Positions 1-10,259 are shown, counted from the stretch's first letter. The stretch: DNA of 34,216 nucleotides from Gammaproteobacteria bacterium HGW-Gammaproteobacteria-2 (GCA_002840015.1 PGZE01000015.1:1-34216); one strand, 5' to 3'. Notes: generated from the sequence alone by a model not told the origin. A program made the numbers and translations.

Positions 1-963
1 CAGGGAACGCAACAGCCGGCGACGCAAACCGAGGCGGAAACCCAGCGCCCGCTCCAATCGCGGTCTTCCCGCACTGACCAGGTGATAACCGACATGGCGG
101 GCGCCTGGCTGGTCGGCATTCGCATCGAGGCAATGCGCGATGACCGTGGCCGCAACATCGACCTCGGCCAGCGGGCTGCCACGCGACAGTTCCTCCACCG
201 CGCCGCGATAGCGATTGCGCGACGCAAAATCCATGGCGGCGTAGGCGCCGGCCGGATCGCTGCGCAGTAGCGCCTCGACCTTGCTCAGTCGCTCGAAGGA
301 CAGGCGCCAGTCATGCGCATCCAGCCGCCGCAAACTGACGACGGCGCCGGCCACGGCCACGGCGCCGGCCTCGCGATCGGGCGTATCCGCAGTGGCTGCG
401 CGCGTGCGCAATTCCAGGCATTCGCAGGCCGCTGCAACCAGCTCGCGCAATACCAACAGGCGCAGCACACTGGGCAACGCCCACAACTCGCCGATGGTGA
501 GCGCACCATCGGATTGGTACGCGCTCACCGTGCGCTCGATCCAGTCGATGTCCACCGGCGTCGGGCCGGCGCGCACCAGGCTGCTGGCCAGATCGATCAC
601 GCGCAGGGTCGCGTGGGCATCGGCAGGCTCGACACGAGGGAGCCGTTGCAGGAAATCGCGAGGCAGATGCCGCTGAACCTGAGCGACCGCATCCTGCACG
701 ACATGGCGATTGTCGATCAACCATTCTTCGGCGCGAATGCCCGCCTTGCCCGCCTCGATGTTTGCATCGATGCGCCGGTAGATACGCATCAATTGCCGCT
801 GCAGATCCCTCAGCCGCAGCCGGTCGCGATGTTCAGGGTGAAGCAGCCGCACCGAGATGGAAGAAAAATACGAACCGGCGCGACCGGGTGGCGCAACCGC
901 GGCGGCGCCGACATCGATTTCGGCGCGGCTTGTTGCACGATCGCCCGGCGGCCGCCGCTTCAT
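1..963 (-). CDS. Cyclic beta-1,2-glucan synthase-type GH94 protein, N-terminal part (runs off window)
   Basis: An open minus-strand frame runs from an ATG at 963 to the window edge, giving 321 codons of the N-terminus; the rest lies beyond base 1. About 65-100 residues in, AEEWLIDNRHVVQDAV is followed by a short stretch ending in RHLP, the usual N-terminal signature of NdvB/ChvB-type proteins (GT84 plus GH94, normally well over 2,500 residues). Further on, MDFASRNRYRGAVEEL and ARHVGYHLVSAGRPRLE match the conserved segment preceding the membrane part of this family. Such enzymes polymerise and cyclise glucose from UDP-glucose at the inner membrane into periplasmic cyclic glucans. The start is the first ATG after an in-frame stop, 18 bases past the stop of the stress protein; no clear ribosome site is visible. 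Only the family is inferred; catalytic parts are not in the window. Confidence 0.8.
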   Translation of the reverse strand, partial: MKRRPPGDRATSRAEIDVGAAAVAPPGRAGSYFSSISVRLLHPEHRDRLRLRDLQRQLMRIYRRIDANIEAGKAGIRAEEWLIDNRHVVQDAVAQVQRHLPRDFLQRLPRVEPADAHATLRVIDLASSLVRAGPTPVDIDWIERTVSAYQSDGALTIGELWALPSVLRLLVLRELVAAACECLELRTRAATADTPDREAGAVAVAGAVVSLRRLDAHDWRLSFERLSKVEALLRSDPAGAYAAMDFASRNRYRGAVEELSRGSPLAEVDVAATVIAHCLDANADQPGARHVGYHLVSAGRPRLERALGFRLGLRRRLLRSL

Positions 964-981
964 GGCCGATCGCACCGGGCA

Positions 982-1950
982 TCAATGCGGTGCGCAATGC
1001 GGCGCGCGGATTTCATTGGCAACGGCGCGCGACCGATTCCAGGCCAAAGGAGCGTGAATACTTTGCAGTACCAACACCGGTCGGGCACTGCGCGCAAGTA
1101 CCGCGTGACAGGTGGGGCCCAGTCGCTGCTCGTTGAAACCGGCGGCGCCGTGCGCGGTGAGCACGATCAGATCGGCTTGTTCCTCTTCCGCAATCCGCCC
1201 GATCGTATCGGCCAGGAGCGGCGAAACGACGAGGCGGCTGCGGACACGGTTACCGTCGCCGACACGCGCTTCGACGTCGGCCAGGTAAACCGTGGCTTCG
1301 CGTCGATTGCACTCGACCACCTTGGCACTCAGTTCCGACTCCTCGCGCGTCAACGGCCGGTGGCGCGGCATTTCCGGCGCACGCACGACCTGCAGCAATA
1401 CGATCTCGGCTGGAGTACCGGCGACGAGGCTGACCGCCAGATTCACCGCCCACTCGGCGCCGCGCGAGCCATCGAGCGGCACCAGCACGCGGCGGTAGGG
1501 CTGCCCGCCGGAACCGGACGCATGATCCGGTCGAATCAGCAGATAGGGGACGTCCGCTGTGGCGAGCACCTTATGCACCGTACCGCCGAACGGAAACTCG
1601 GACGTACCGCCCCAACCATAGGCGCTGAGCACCAGCAAGCCGACCGCATGGGAACGAATGAACTCGACGATCTGGCCGGCTGCACGGCCCTCTGCCAGGT
1701 GGCACTCGACCGTCACACCCGACGCACCGAAGCGTTTGACGAGCGTTTCGAGATAACGCTGTGCCTGCAACCGGCGCAGCCGCCAGTCGGGGCTATCCGG
1801 GCAGTGCTCAAGCACCGCCGGTTGCACATCGAGCACCTGCAACAGCAGCAGCGGGGTTTGGAATACCTGCGCCAGACGCAGCGCATGCGGCAGTGCTTCC
1901 TCCGCGAGCGGCGAACCGTCAAGCGGCACCAGAATGCGTTGAAATGTCAT
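982..1950 (-). CDS. Tandem universal stress protein (UspA family)
   Basis: 322 residues made of two Usp domains. The first opens with MTFQRILVPLDGSPLAEEAL, and the second (about residue 155) with RRVLVPLDGSRGAEWAV. Each domain ends with a glycine-rich nucleotide loop and a final strand, near LVLSAYGWGGTSEFPFGGT and LIVLTAHGAAGFNEQRLG. Tandem Usp proteins are cytoplasmic nucleotide-binding stress factors with no defined reaction. The gene lies just upstream of the glucan synthase on the same strand, 18 bases apart, so the two are probably co-transcribed. The stop is TGA at 984-982. The 149-base gap towards uvrB shows no feature I can name. Confidence 0.9.
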   Translation of the reverse strand: MTFQRILVPLDGSPLAEEALPHALRLAQVFQTPLLLLQVLDVQPAVLEHCPDSPDWRLRRLQAQRYLETLVKRFGASGVTVECHLAEGRAAGQIVEFIRSHAVGLLVLSAYGWGGTSEFPFGGTVHKVLATADVPYLLIRPDHASGSGGQPYRRVLVPLDGSRGAEWAVNLAVSLVAGTPAEIVLLQVVRAPEMPRHRPLTREESELSAKVVECNRREATVYLADVEARVGDGNRVRSRLVVSPLLADTIGRIAEEEQADLIVLTAHGAAGFNEQRLGPTCHAVLARSARPVLVLQSIHAPLAWNRSRAVANEIRAPHCAPH

Positions 1951-2099
1951 GGGCGGCTCCGGATTGGCTGGCCATCCCCCTGTCCGCCCATTATGCGCCG
2001 ATGCTGCGCCTCGCGCACGTGAGCACCGCTGCGCGGTTCGCTCGGTCGGGACTCGGGAAAAGCCAACACCGCCAACCGGTAGCGTTGCGCGCGGCCTCG

Positions 2100-4124
<2,025 letters not shown>

Positions 4125-4147
4125 ATGTTCAGTATCGCAGTGCAGTC

Positions 4148-4207
4148 GCCCACACAGGGGCTCCCACAAAAAACGGTTGCGCTCACCAGCAGGAGCCCTG
4201 TGTGGGC
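4148..4207. repeat. Inverted repeat upstream of uvrB
   Basis: GCCCACACAGGGGCTCC at 4148-4164 is answered by GGAGCCCTGTGTGGGC at 4192-4207. The arms are complementary except for one extra G, with a 27-base spacer. It sits within 25-85 bases of the uvrB start codon on the upstream side, so it lies in or beside the uvrB leader. A third, shorter copy of the same half (CCCCTGTGTGGAG) follows at about 4291-4303. It may be part of the neighbouring REP-type element rather than a regulator. Confidence 0.7.
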
Positions 4208-4219
4208 AACAAGGTACCA

Positions 4220-4284
4220 GTGGGAGCGTGCCTGCACGCGAAGCTGTTCGCGTGGTCGATTCGCCGGCAGGCCGGCTCCCACAA
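4220..4284. repeat. REP-type palindromic pair (copy 1)
   Basis: Two inverted REP units: GTGGGAGCGTGCCTGCACGC continuing to GAA (4220-4242), and the opposite-strand unit from 4284 to 4260, which begins TTGTGGGAGCCGGCCTGCCG. Both follow the pattern GTGGGAGC, GC-rich hairpin, GCGAA known from REP/BIME elements of Pseudomonas and Xanthomonadales-type genomes. The 25-base unit at 4284-4260 is identical to the unit at 13351-13375, which shows a dispersed family. No RAYT transposase is in the window. Confidence 0.8.
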
Positions 4285-4467
4285 AAGCAGCCCCCTGTGT
4301 GGAGTTCACTCTGTCGGCGGCCAATCGCTCAAGCATACACGGCGTGAGCTACGGGCAATGCTGACGAATCGATACGGCATTTTCTTACAAGCAAAGCCCG
4401 ATTGCGCCGATCCCCTCCCCGCCCTGTGCTCGCGAACATGGCATCACCGCACAACGGGGCCGGGGCA

Positions 4468-5001
4468 ATGCACACGCACAGACACGGATTCACCCTGATC
4501 GAACTGATGACGACGCTGGCCATCGCCGCAATCCTCATTCCATTGAGTATTCCCGGCTGGCAACGCTTTCAGGAAAACCACCGCGCCAGCGCACTGAGCA
4601 ACCAGGTACTGGCCAGCATCTTCAACGTTCGCAGCAACGCCATCATCAGTAGCCACAACACAGTGCTGTGCCCGTCCCCGGACGGCAGGCAATGCAGCCA
4701 CGATCTGGACTGGTCGGTCGGCTTGCTGAGCTTTCAGGATCGCAACCGCAATGGCCAGCATGACGATGGCGAAGCCGTCATCGCGATGATCCAACCCGAT
4801 GAAATGCGCGGCATTCGCCTGCTGACATCCAAAGGCCGGCCCCGAATCGGCTATCGCGCCGATGGCCGCAGCACCGGCACCAATCTCTCGTTGCGTCTAT
4901 GCACTCGCGATGACCGTCTGCTGCGCAAGATCATCATCAGCGTTGGTGGCCGCCCGCGGGTCGAGGCCGCACAACCCGGCGTCAGTTGCAGCAACGATTG
5001 A
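4468..5001 (+). CDS. FimT/GspH-family type IV pseudopilin
   Basis: 177 residues from the ATG at 4468. The start is set by the prepilin leader MHTHRHG followed by FTLIELMTTLAIAAIL, the classic cleavage site (G/F) with Glu5 and a hydrophobic N-terminal helix. Earlier in-frame starts would give an over-long leader. The rest has the beta-rich GspH/FimT shape with 'SNQVLASIFNVRSNAI' and two cysteines near the C-terminus (RLCTRDD and GVSC) that could form a disulfide. Minor pseudopilins of this group prime type IV pilus assembly or DNA-uptake pili after processing by PilD. Here it stands alone, with no other pil or gsp gene nearby. It converges on pgi with only nine bases between stops. An exact FimT or GspH assignment cannot be made. 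Confidence 0.85.
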   Translation: MHTHRHGFTLIELMTTLAIAAILIPLSIPGWQRFQENHRASALSNQVLASIFNVRSNAIISSHNTVLCPSPDGRQCSHDLDWSVGLLSFQDRNRNGQHDDGEAVIAMIQPDEMRGIRLLTSKGRPRIGYRADGRSTGTNLSLRLCTRDDRLLRKIIISVGGRPRVEAAQPGVSCSND

Positions 5002-5010
5002 ACGCAGTAT

Positions 5011-6534
5011 TCACCGCCGCGCGTGGATTTCCTGCAACACGATGCGGGTAACTGGATCAGTAGCTGTGCTGTCTTTGTCAACGACCGCCGGCAACAACTG
5101 ATCGGCCAGCCGTTTACCCAGTTCCACCCCCCATTGATCGAAGGCGTTGATGCCCCAGATCACCGATTGCAAGTAGGTGCTGTGCTCATACAGGGCAAGC
5201 ATGGCACCGAGCGATTCGGGGTTGAGCTCGTCCAGCAACAGCAGGGTGGACGGGCGATCACCGGGATAACGGCGATTTCCGTCGTCATTGTCCTCGCCAG
5301 TGGCCAACGCCTGGGTCTGCGCCAACAAGTTGGCCAACAATGCGTTGTGATGCCCGGCAAGGGTATGCGCCGGGCGCACCACGCCAATGAAATCAGCCGG
5401 CACCGTATCGGTACCCTGATGCAGGGATTGGAAAAAGCTGTGCTGCACACTGCTGCCGACACCACCCCAGATCACCGGGCCGGTCGCATGCTCCACCGCG
5501 CTGCCATCGCTGCGAACCGATTTGCCCAGGCTCTCCATCACCAGTTGCTGGAGATAGTCGGGCAGGAAACCCAGCCGTTCGTCGTAAGGCAATATTGCCT
5601 GGCTGCCGAAACCCAGCGCATTGCGGTTCCAGATCGCCGTCAACGCATGCCACACCGCCAGGTTTTGCCGCAATGGCTGGCCCACCACATGCGCATCCAT
5701 TTGCGCCGCACCGGACAGCAGTGCGCGAAAACCCTCCATGCCCAGCGCCAGCGCGATGGCAAAACCGACGGTGGACCACAACGAATAACGCCCGCCAACG
5801 GTCTCGGCCATGGCCAGCACCTGGCGCTCAGGCGCGCCAAACGCGACCGCGGCATCCGGCCGTGAACTGACCGCGTAAAGGCGTGCCACGCCCTGTGCAC
5901 CCAGCCAGTCACGCAATACCGCACCGTTGAGCAGGGTTTCCTGGGTACGAAAGCTTTTGGACACCAGTAATACTGCTGTGCGCTCGGGATCGAGCGTATG
6001 CAGCAGGTGATCCAGCGCATGGCCATCGACATTGGCGAGAAAATGCAACCGGAAGCGTCCGCTGCCGGCGTTGCGCAATGCCTCCACGCACAGCCGTGGC
6101 CCGAGGTCGGAACCCCCAATGCCGACATTGATCACATCGGTGACCGTACTCGCTTCCAGTTCACTCACCAACGCGGCCATTTGCGAGAGTTGCTGCTGCG
6201 CACTGTGATAAGCGGCCAGGGCTATCGGTGACTGGCCGATGTCCGAACGCAACGCGGTGTGCAACGCCGGCCGCTGTTCCGACACGTTGACCCATTCGCC
6301 ATCCACCAGGCGTTGCAATGCCTGCTTCAGGTCGATCTGTTCGGCCACCGCAAACAAAGCATCCAGTGCGGCGCGATCATATTTCTGGCGCGCGAAGTTG
6401 GCATAGATCGGCCCCACGCGCAGTGAAAACCCGGAGCATCGCTCGTGATCCGCAGCCAGCACGTGGGCAATCGGGTTATGGATCAACCGGGCTGCATGGG
6501 GGCCTAGCTGGTCAAGCACGGGATGTGGTCGCAT
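5011..6534 (-). CDS. pgi: Glucose-6-phosphate isomerase
   Basis: 507 residues from ATG 6534; a GTG at 6549 would add MSENP. The ATG is preferred because purine-rich GAGCGAGA precedes it. Family marks include the sugar-phosphate loop VINVGIGGSDLGPRL, the SIS-domain segment LLVSKSFRTQETL, the active-site stretch GVGSSVQHSFFQ with its His, and the C-terminal WGVELGKRLADQLLP. It interconverts glucose-6-phosphate and fructose-6-phosphate in the cytoplasm. The gene is last in the pcnB-folK-panB-panC run, 27 bases after the panC stop. In Xanthomonas-type loci I recall panD lying at this junction; there is no room for it here. Confidence 0.96.
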   Translation of the reverse strand: MRPHPVLDQLGPHAARLIHNPIAHVLAADHERCSGFSLRVGPIYANFARQKYDRAALDALFAVAEQIDLKQALQRLVDGEWVNVSEQRPALHTALRSDIGQSPIALAAYHSAQQQLSQMAALVSELEASTVTDVINVGIGGSDLGPRLCVEALRNAGSGRFRLHFLANVDGHALDHLLHTLDPERTAVLLVSKSFRTQETLLNGAVLRDWLGAQGVARLYAVSSRPDAAVAFGAPERQVLAMAETVGGRYSLWSTVGFAIALALGMEGFRALLSGAAQMDAHVVGQPLRQNLAVWHALTAIWNRNALGFGSQAILPYDERLGFLPDYLQQLVMESLGKSVRSDGSAVEHATGPVIWGGVGSSVQHSFFQSLHQGTDTVPADFIGVVRPAHTLAGHHNALLANLLAQTQALATGEDNDDGNRRYPGDRPSTLLLLDELNPESLGAMLALYEHSTYLQSVIWGINAFDQWGVELGKRLADQLLPAVVDKDSTATDPVTRIVLQEIHARR

Positions 6535-6561
6535 CGGATTCTCGCTCACTCAGGCAAGGTG

Positions 6562-7310
6562 TTATTGCAAATCGAGATTGTCGATCAGGCGGGTTCGCCC
6601 CAGACGTGCGGCGATAAACCCGATCAGGCCCGGTTCCGAGCCTTCGCGTGGACGCGACAGATCGGCACGCAACACTTCGACATAATCAACAACAAATCCG
6701 GCATCCAGCAGCATGCGCTCACCGACGCCCTCGATACGGCCCGGCGGATCGCCTTGCCGCCGTGCCTCACGCATCGCCTGCAACGCCCGATAGATGGTGT
6801 CTGCCGTCGCGCGCTCACCGGCATCGAGGTAGCGATTGCGCGAACTCATTGCCAGGCCGCAAGGCTCACGCAGCGTCGGCGCTGGAACGATCTCGACCGG
6901 AAACGCCATCTCGCTGGCCATGTAGCGCACCACCTGCAACTGCTGGTAATCCTTGCGCCCGAACACGGCAACATCAGGCTGCACCATGTTGAACAGGCGC
7001 GCCACCACCGTGGCGACACCGTTGAAATGCCCGGGCCGGTGCCGGCCACACAGGATGTCGGTGATCCCCGGCACATGCATCTGCACACAACCGGCGGTAC
7101 CGAACGGATACATTTCGTCGACGCTGGGCAGCAACAGCGCCTCACAACCATGTCCGGCCAGACCGGTGATGTCGCCATCGGGCGTGCGCGGATACAGCGC
7201 GTAATCCTCGTTGGGGCCGAACTGGGTCGGGTTGACGAAGATGCTCGCCACCCATTGCGCCACTGTTTCACCTGCGCCCGCAACGCCGCTACCGTGTCGA
7301 ATGTCTTCAT
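6562..7310 (-). pseudogene. panC: Pantothenate synthetase with internal frameshifting deletion
   Basis: Translation begins at ATG 7310 with [20 protein letters not shown], a normal PanC N-terminus. The PanC sequence then resumes in a different frame near 7252 with VASIFVNPTQFGPNEDYALY and continues intact to a stop at 6562 (IAARLGRTRLIDNLDLQ), including GHFNGVATVVARLFNMVQPD, VFGRKDYQQLQV and LAMSSRNRYL. Compared with E. coli PanC, about 30 residues are absent between the two parts, including the PTMGNLHxGH segment that binds ATP. The loss is 3n+1 bases, so the frame is broken as well. Even a ribosomal frameshift would give a protein lacking the catalytic motif. The start overlaps the panB stop (ATGA). 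The junction contains two close copies of GTGGCG. Either a true pseudogene or an assembly error. Confidence 0.85.
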
Positions 7311-8137
7311 CCGGCATAACCATGTTCGGGGCCGGGGAAACGGCCTTCGCGCACCGCTGCGGCGTAGGCCTCGATCGCGGCCGCGACCGAACCGCCCTCG
7401 CCGAGAAAATCCTTGACGAAGCGCGGCCGCCGATGGCCGGTGCTGACCCCAAGCAGGTCGTGCAACACCAGAATCTGGCCATCGCAATCCGGGCCGGCAC
7501 CAATGCCGATGGTAGCAATCGCGAGGTCGGCGCTGATCTGCGCCGCCAAGCTGCTGGGCACGCATTCGAGCACCAGCAATTCAGCTCCGGCATCCATCAC
7601 CGCACGCGCGTCGTCGCGCAGGCGCTGCGCGGCAACCGACTCGCGCCCCTGCACCTTGTAGCCGCCCAGGCGCAGCACCGATTGCGGGGTAAGGCCAAGG
7701 TGGGCGCACACCGGAATTTCTCGTTCGACCAGAAAACGAATGGTGTCGAGCTTATGGCCCGCACCCTCCAGTTTCACCATCGCCGCACCCGCCTGCAACG
7801 CTCGCGTCGCCGCATCAAGCGCGCGCTCGGGGGTGGCATCGCTCTGGAATGGCAAGTCGGCAATCAACAAGGCGCTGCGCAAGCCGCGTGCGACACAGCG
7901 GGTGTGATAAATCACATCGTCTATGGTCACCGGCAGCGTGCTGTCGTGGCCCTGGATTACCATACCCAGAGAATCGCCGACCAGAATCATGTCCACACCA
8001 TTGGCGTCGAGCACGGCGGCAAAACTGGCGTCGTAAGCGGTCAGCGCCACCAACTTGTTGCCCTCACGCTTGTATTGCCGCAGTTGCGGCACGGTCAATT
8101 TGGGCCGCGTGGCTGATTTGTCGTTGTTTGCGTACAT
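7307..8137 (-). CDS. panB: 3-methyl-2-oxobutanoate hydroxymethyltransferase
   Basis: 276 residues. It transfers a hydroxymethyl group from methylenetetrahydrofolate to ketoisovalerate to form ketopantoate, the first committed step of pantothenate and CoA synthesis. Family segments are clear: [20 protein letters not shown], the metal/substrate loop [53 protein letters not shown] with its general acid region, and [20 protein letters not shown]. Length is typical. The TGA overlaps the panC ATG by four bases, so the two are translationally coupled. Folate supply links it to folK, 23 bases upstream. The protein looks intact, in contrast to panC. Confidence 0.97.
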   Translation of the reverse strand: MYANNDKSATRPKLTVPQLRQYKREGNKLVALTAYDASFAAVLDANGVDMILVGDSLGMVIQGHDSTLPVTIDDVIYHTRCVARGLRSALLIADLPFQSDATPERALDAATRALQAGAAMVKLEGAGHKLDTIRFLVEREIPVCAHLGLTPQSVLRLGGYKVQGRESVAAQRLRDDARAVMDAGAELLVLECVPSSLAAQISADLAIATIGIGAGPDCDGQILVLHDLLGVSTGHRRPRFVKDFLGEGGSVAAAIEAYAAAVREGRFPGPEHGYAG

Positions 8138-8160
8138 GAGGGTTTGCGCCGAAGAAAAAC

Positions 8161-8643
8161 CTACGTTAATGCCGTGATGGCGTCGGTATCGAGCTCGGCA
8201 AGCAGATCAGCGGCTCTGCCCTGCCCTGGCACGATGATATCAGGCGCAATCCGCACCAGTGGCACCAGCACGAACGCGCGACGATGCAGTTCGGGATGCG
8301 GAAGGCGCAAGCCCGGCAGATCGCAATCCAGATCGCCGTACAGCAATAGATCCAGATCCAGCGTGCGCGGGCCCCAACGCTCACCATCGCGCACACGGCC
8401 GTGCTGACGCTCGATATCGAGCAAGGCATCAAGCAAGGCGCGCGCGCCCAAAACGGTTTGCACGTGGGCGGCGGCATTGATGAAATCGGGCTGCGCAATG
8501 TTGCCCCAGGCCGGCGTAAGGTAATACGGGGATACCTGCACCACCCGGGTTTGCGGCAATGCCGCCAGTGCTGCCAACGCGGCAGCAAACGCCACCTGGA
8601 CATCACCCTGATTGCCGCCGAGGCCAATAAAGGCATCGATCAT
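8161..8643 (-). CDS. folK: 6-hydroxymethyl-7,8-dihydropterin pyrophosphokinase (HPPK)
   Basis: 160 residues. It transfers pyrophosphate from ATP to hydroxymethyldihydropterin in folate synthesis. The opening [14 protein letters not shown], the pterin-binding [16 protein letters not shown], and the signature [16 protein letters not shown] with its Mg-binding aspartates are all present, as is [18 protein letters not shown]. The ATG overlaps the pcnB stop in an ATGA pair (8643-8640), so it is read from the pcnB transcript, and panB follows after 23 bases. Confidence 0.96.
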   Translation of the reverse strand: MIDAFIGLGGNQGDVQVAFAAALAALAALPQTRVVQVSPYYLTPAWGNIAQPDFINAAAHVQTVLGARALLDALLDIERQHGRVRDGERWGPRTLDLDLLLYGDLDCDLPGLRLPHPELHRRAFVLVPLVRIAPDIIVPGQGRAADLLAELDTDAITALT

Positions 8644-10013
8644 GTTTCGGGACTGCCGGCGGGCCGCGGCCGCCGCCGACGCCGACGCTTCTTCACTGGC
8701 GCCAGTGCCGAGCCATCGCCAACCGGCGGGGCATCAGGCTCCGCTACGGCCTTGCGGCCCTTGCGTACTGGCGCGAGTTTCTCCGCAAGTTGCTCGGCCG
8801 GCACGATTTGCGCCTCGCGCCAGAACTCCACCTCAGGCTGTAACTCCGGATCCTGGATCGCGCGCAGTTCAAGAAAATCATAGGCTGCACGAAAACGCGG
8901 GTGCGCGAGCAGACGAAATACGCGTTTGCGCTGACGCTGGCCAAAACGCGCCTGCAACAACCATATTTCTTCCATTGCCAAGGAAAAACGGCGCGGCAAT
9001 GCCACTCGTTGCGCCTGATGCAAAATCACCCGATCGGCTGCTCGCTGCTGCGCTACCGCCGGGTCCAGACCCTGCGCCAGCAACGCCTGCATTTCTTCGG
9101 TGTAAGCAGGCCACAGCAGTGCCGCAAGCAGGAAAGCCGGGGTGACCGGACGCTCTTCCGCAACCCGTCGATCGGTACTCTCCAGCGCCGCCAGCACCAT
9201 TGCCCGTGTCGGTTCGCCGGCCCGCGCCAGCGCCTGCGTCGCCTGTGGGAACAAGGCCGGCAGCAGGCCATGCGCTTCCAGGCCGAGAAAACTGCGCTCG
9301 GCATGACCAGTGAGAAACATCTTCAGGCATTCATCGAACAAACGCGCCGATGCGGCACCATCGAGTAACGCTGCCAGGCGTGGAATCGGCTCGGCAGCCG
9401 AAGGGGCAATGCTGAAACCCAGTTTTGCGGCAAGGCGTATCGCGCGCAGCATGCGCACCGGGTCTTCACGGTAGCGCGTTTCCGGGTCGCCGATCAGACG
9501 CAGCACCCGGTTTTGCACGTCCTCGAAGCCGCCGACGAAATCGCGTACCGAAAAATCTTCGACGGTGTAATACAGGGCGTTGGCGGTGAAGTCGCGGCGT
9601 ACCGCGTCGTCCTCGATCGTGCCGTACACGTTGTCGCGCACCAAGCGCCCATCTTCGAGCTCGCGATCGCCAGTACCATCATCGGTATTGGCGCGAAACG
9701 TCGCCACCTCGATGATCTCGCGACCATAGACGACGTGGGCCAGGCGGAAACGGCGGCCGATCAGCCGGCAATTGCGGAACAACTGCTTGACCTGCTCGGG
9801 CGTAGCATCGGTTGCCACGTCGTAATCCTTGGGTTGCCCGCCGGTAAGCAGATCGCGCACTGCGCCGCCGACCAGATAAGAGGCATAACCGCCCTCGCGC
9901 AGGCGATAGAGCACACGCAAGGCATTGGGGCTGATGTCCTTGCGCGAGATCGGATGTTGATCGCGTGCAACGTGTACGGGTTGCGATAGAGTGGAAATGG
10001 CGTTTGAGCTCAT
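8640..10013 (-). CDS. pcnB: Poly(A) polymerase I
   Basis: 457 residues from ATG 10013; the longer frame from 10139 crosses the tRNA promoter and is unlikely. The nucleotidyltransferase head shows YLVGGAVRDLLTG (GG at 49-50) and KDYDVATDATPEQVKQLF, with the catalytic DxD at residues 63 and 65, then IEVATFR and RRDFTANALYY. The tail ends in the strongly basic KKRRRRRRPRP typical of PcnB and useful for RNA binding. It adds 3' A-tails that mark RNA for decay. A tRNA CCA-adding enzyme is the main alternative, but the length and basic tail favour PcnB. It heads the pcnB-folK-panB-panC-pgi run. Confidence 0.92.
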   Translation of the reverse strand: MSSNAISTLSQPVHVARDQHPISRKDISPNALRVLYRLREGGYASYLVGGAVRDLLTGGQPKDYDVATDATPEQVKQLFRNCRLIGRRFRLAHVVYGREIIEVATFRANTDDGTGDRELEDGRLVRDNVYGTIEDDAVRRDFTANALYYTVEDFSVRDFVGGFEDVQNRVLRLIGDPETRYREDPVRMLRAIRLAAKLGFSIAPSAAEPIPRLAALLDGAASARLFDECLKMFLTGHAERSFLGLEAHGLLPALFPQATQALARAGEPTRAMVLAALESTDRRVAEERPVTPAFLLAALLWPAYTEEMQALLAQGLDPAVAQQRAADRVILHQAQRVALPRRFSLAMEEIWLLQARFGQRQRKRVFRLLAHPRFRAAYDFLELRAIQDPELQPEVEFWREAQIVPAEQLAEKLAPVRKGRKAVAEPDAPPVGDGSALAPVKKRRRRRRPRPAGSPET

Positions 10014-10086
10014 ATCGGGCGGCGTAGCCGCAGCAGTTCCTTGCAAGTTTAGACACCTGGCTCGCGCCCGGCATGTTTTATTTCCG

Positions 10087-10115
10087 TTGCGTCGCAAGCG
10101 GTAGCTTTCTATACT
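10087..10115 (+). promoter_or_regulatory. Sigma70-type promoter of tRNA-Glu
   Basis: TTGCGT at 10087-10092 and TATACT at 10110-10115, spaced by 17 bases, followed by a GC-rich discriminator (AGCGGCTCGCGC) as is usual for stringently controlled stable-RNA genes. Predicted start is near 10122, about 25 bases before the mature tRNA. Read from sequence only. Confidence 0.75.
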
Positions 10116-10146
10116 AGCGGCTCGCGCTTGCTCTACCAAGCGTTTC

Positions 10147-10222
10147 GCTCCCTTCGTCTAGTGGCCCAGGACACCGCCCTCTCAAGGCGGGAACACGAGT
10201 TCGAACCTCGTAGGGAGCACCA
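10147..10222 (+). tRNA. tRNA-Glu (anticodon CTC)
   Basis: 76 bases. The acceptor GCTCCCT (10147-10153) pairs fully with AGGGAGC (10212-10218). The anticodon stem CCGCC/GGCGG encloses loop CTCTCAA, giving anticodon CTC for GAG codons. The T arm has the GTTCGAAC core and the 3' CCA is encoded (10220-10222). The D-arm text CTTCGTCTAGTGGCCCAGGA closely follows bacterial tRNA-Glu. It has its own promoter and terminator. Confidence 0.97.
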
Positions 10223-10259
10223 CTTTGGGATATCGACGCTGGCGGTGCCTGTGTCAGCA

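Larger units (their letters stand above)
4125..4467. other. 343-base intergenic region between uvrB and fimT-like gene
   Basis: Divergent region between the uvrB start and the pseudopilin start. It holds an inverted repeat (4148-4164 with 4192-4207), a REP-type pair (4220-4284) and a further partial copy of the GTGTGG-rich half at about 4290-4303. From about 4305 to 4467 I see no gene or RNA, only a stretch that must carry the pseudopilin promoter, which I could not place. Confidence 0.7.

Noticed and set aside
313-2022. 569-codon plus-strand open frame
   Set aside because: Antisense to the glucan synthase-type and stress protein genes. The sequence has no family text; it is open only because of the high-GC codon pattern of the real genes.
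6562-7593. 343-codon frame as a full-length panC
   Set aside because: Its first about 110 codons are an out-of-frame reading of panB. Only the part from about 7252 down is PanC, and the true start is at 7310 in another frame.
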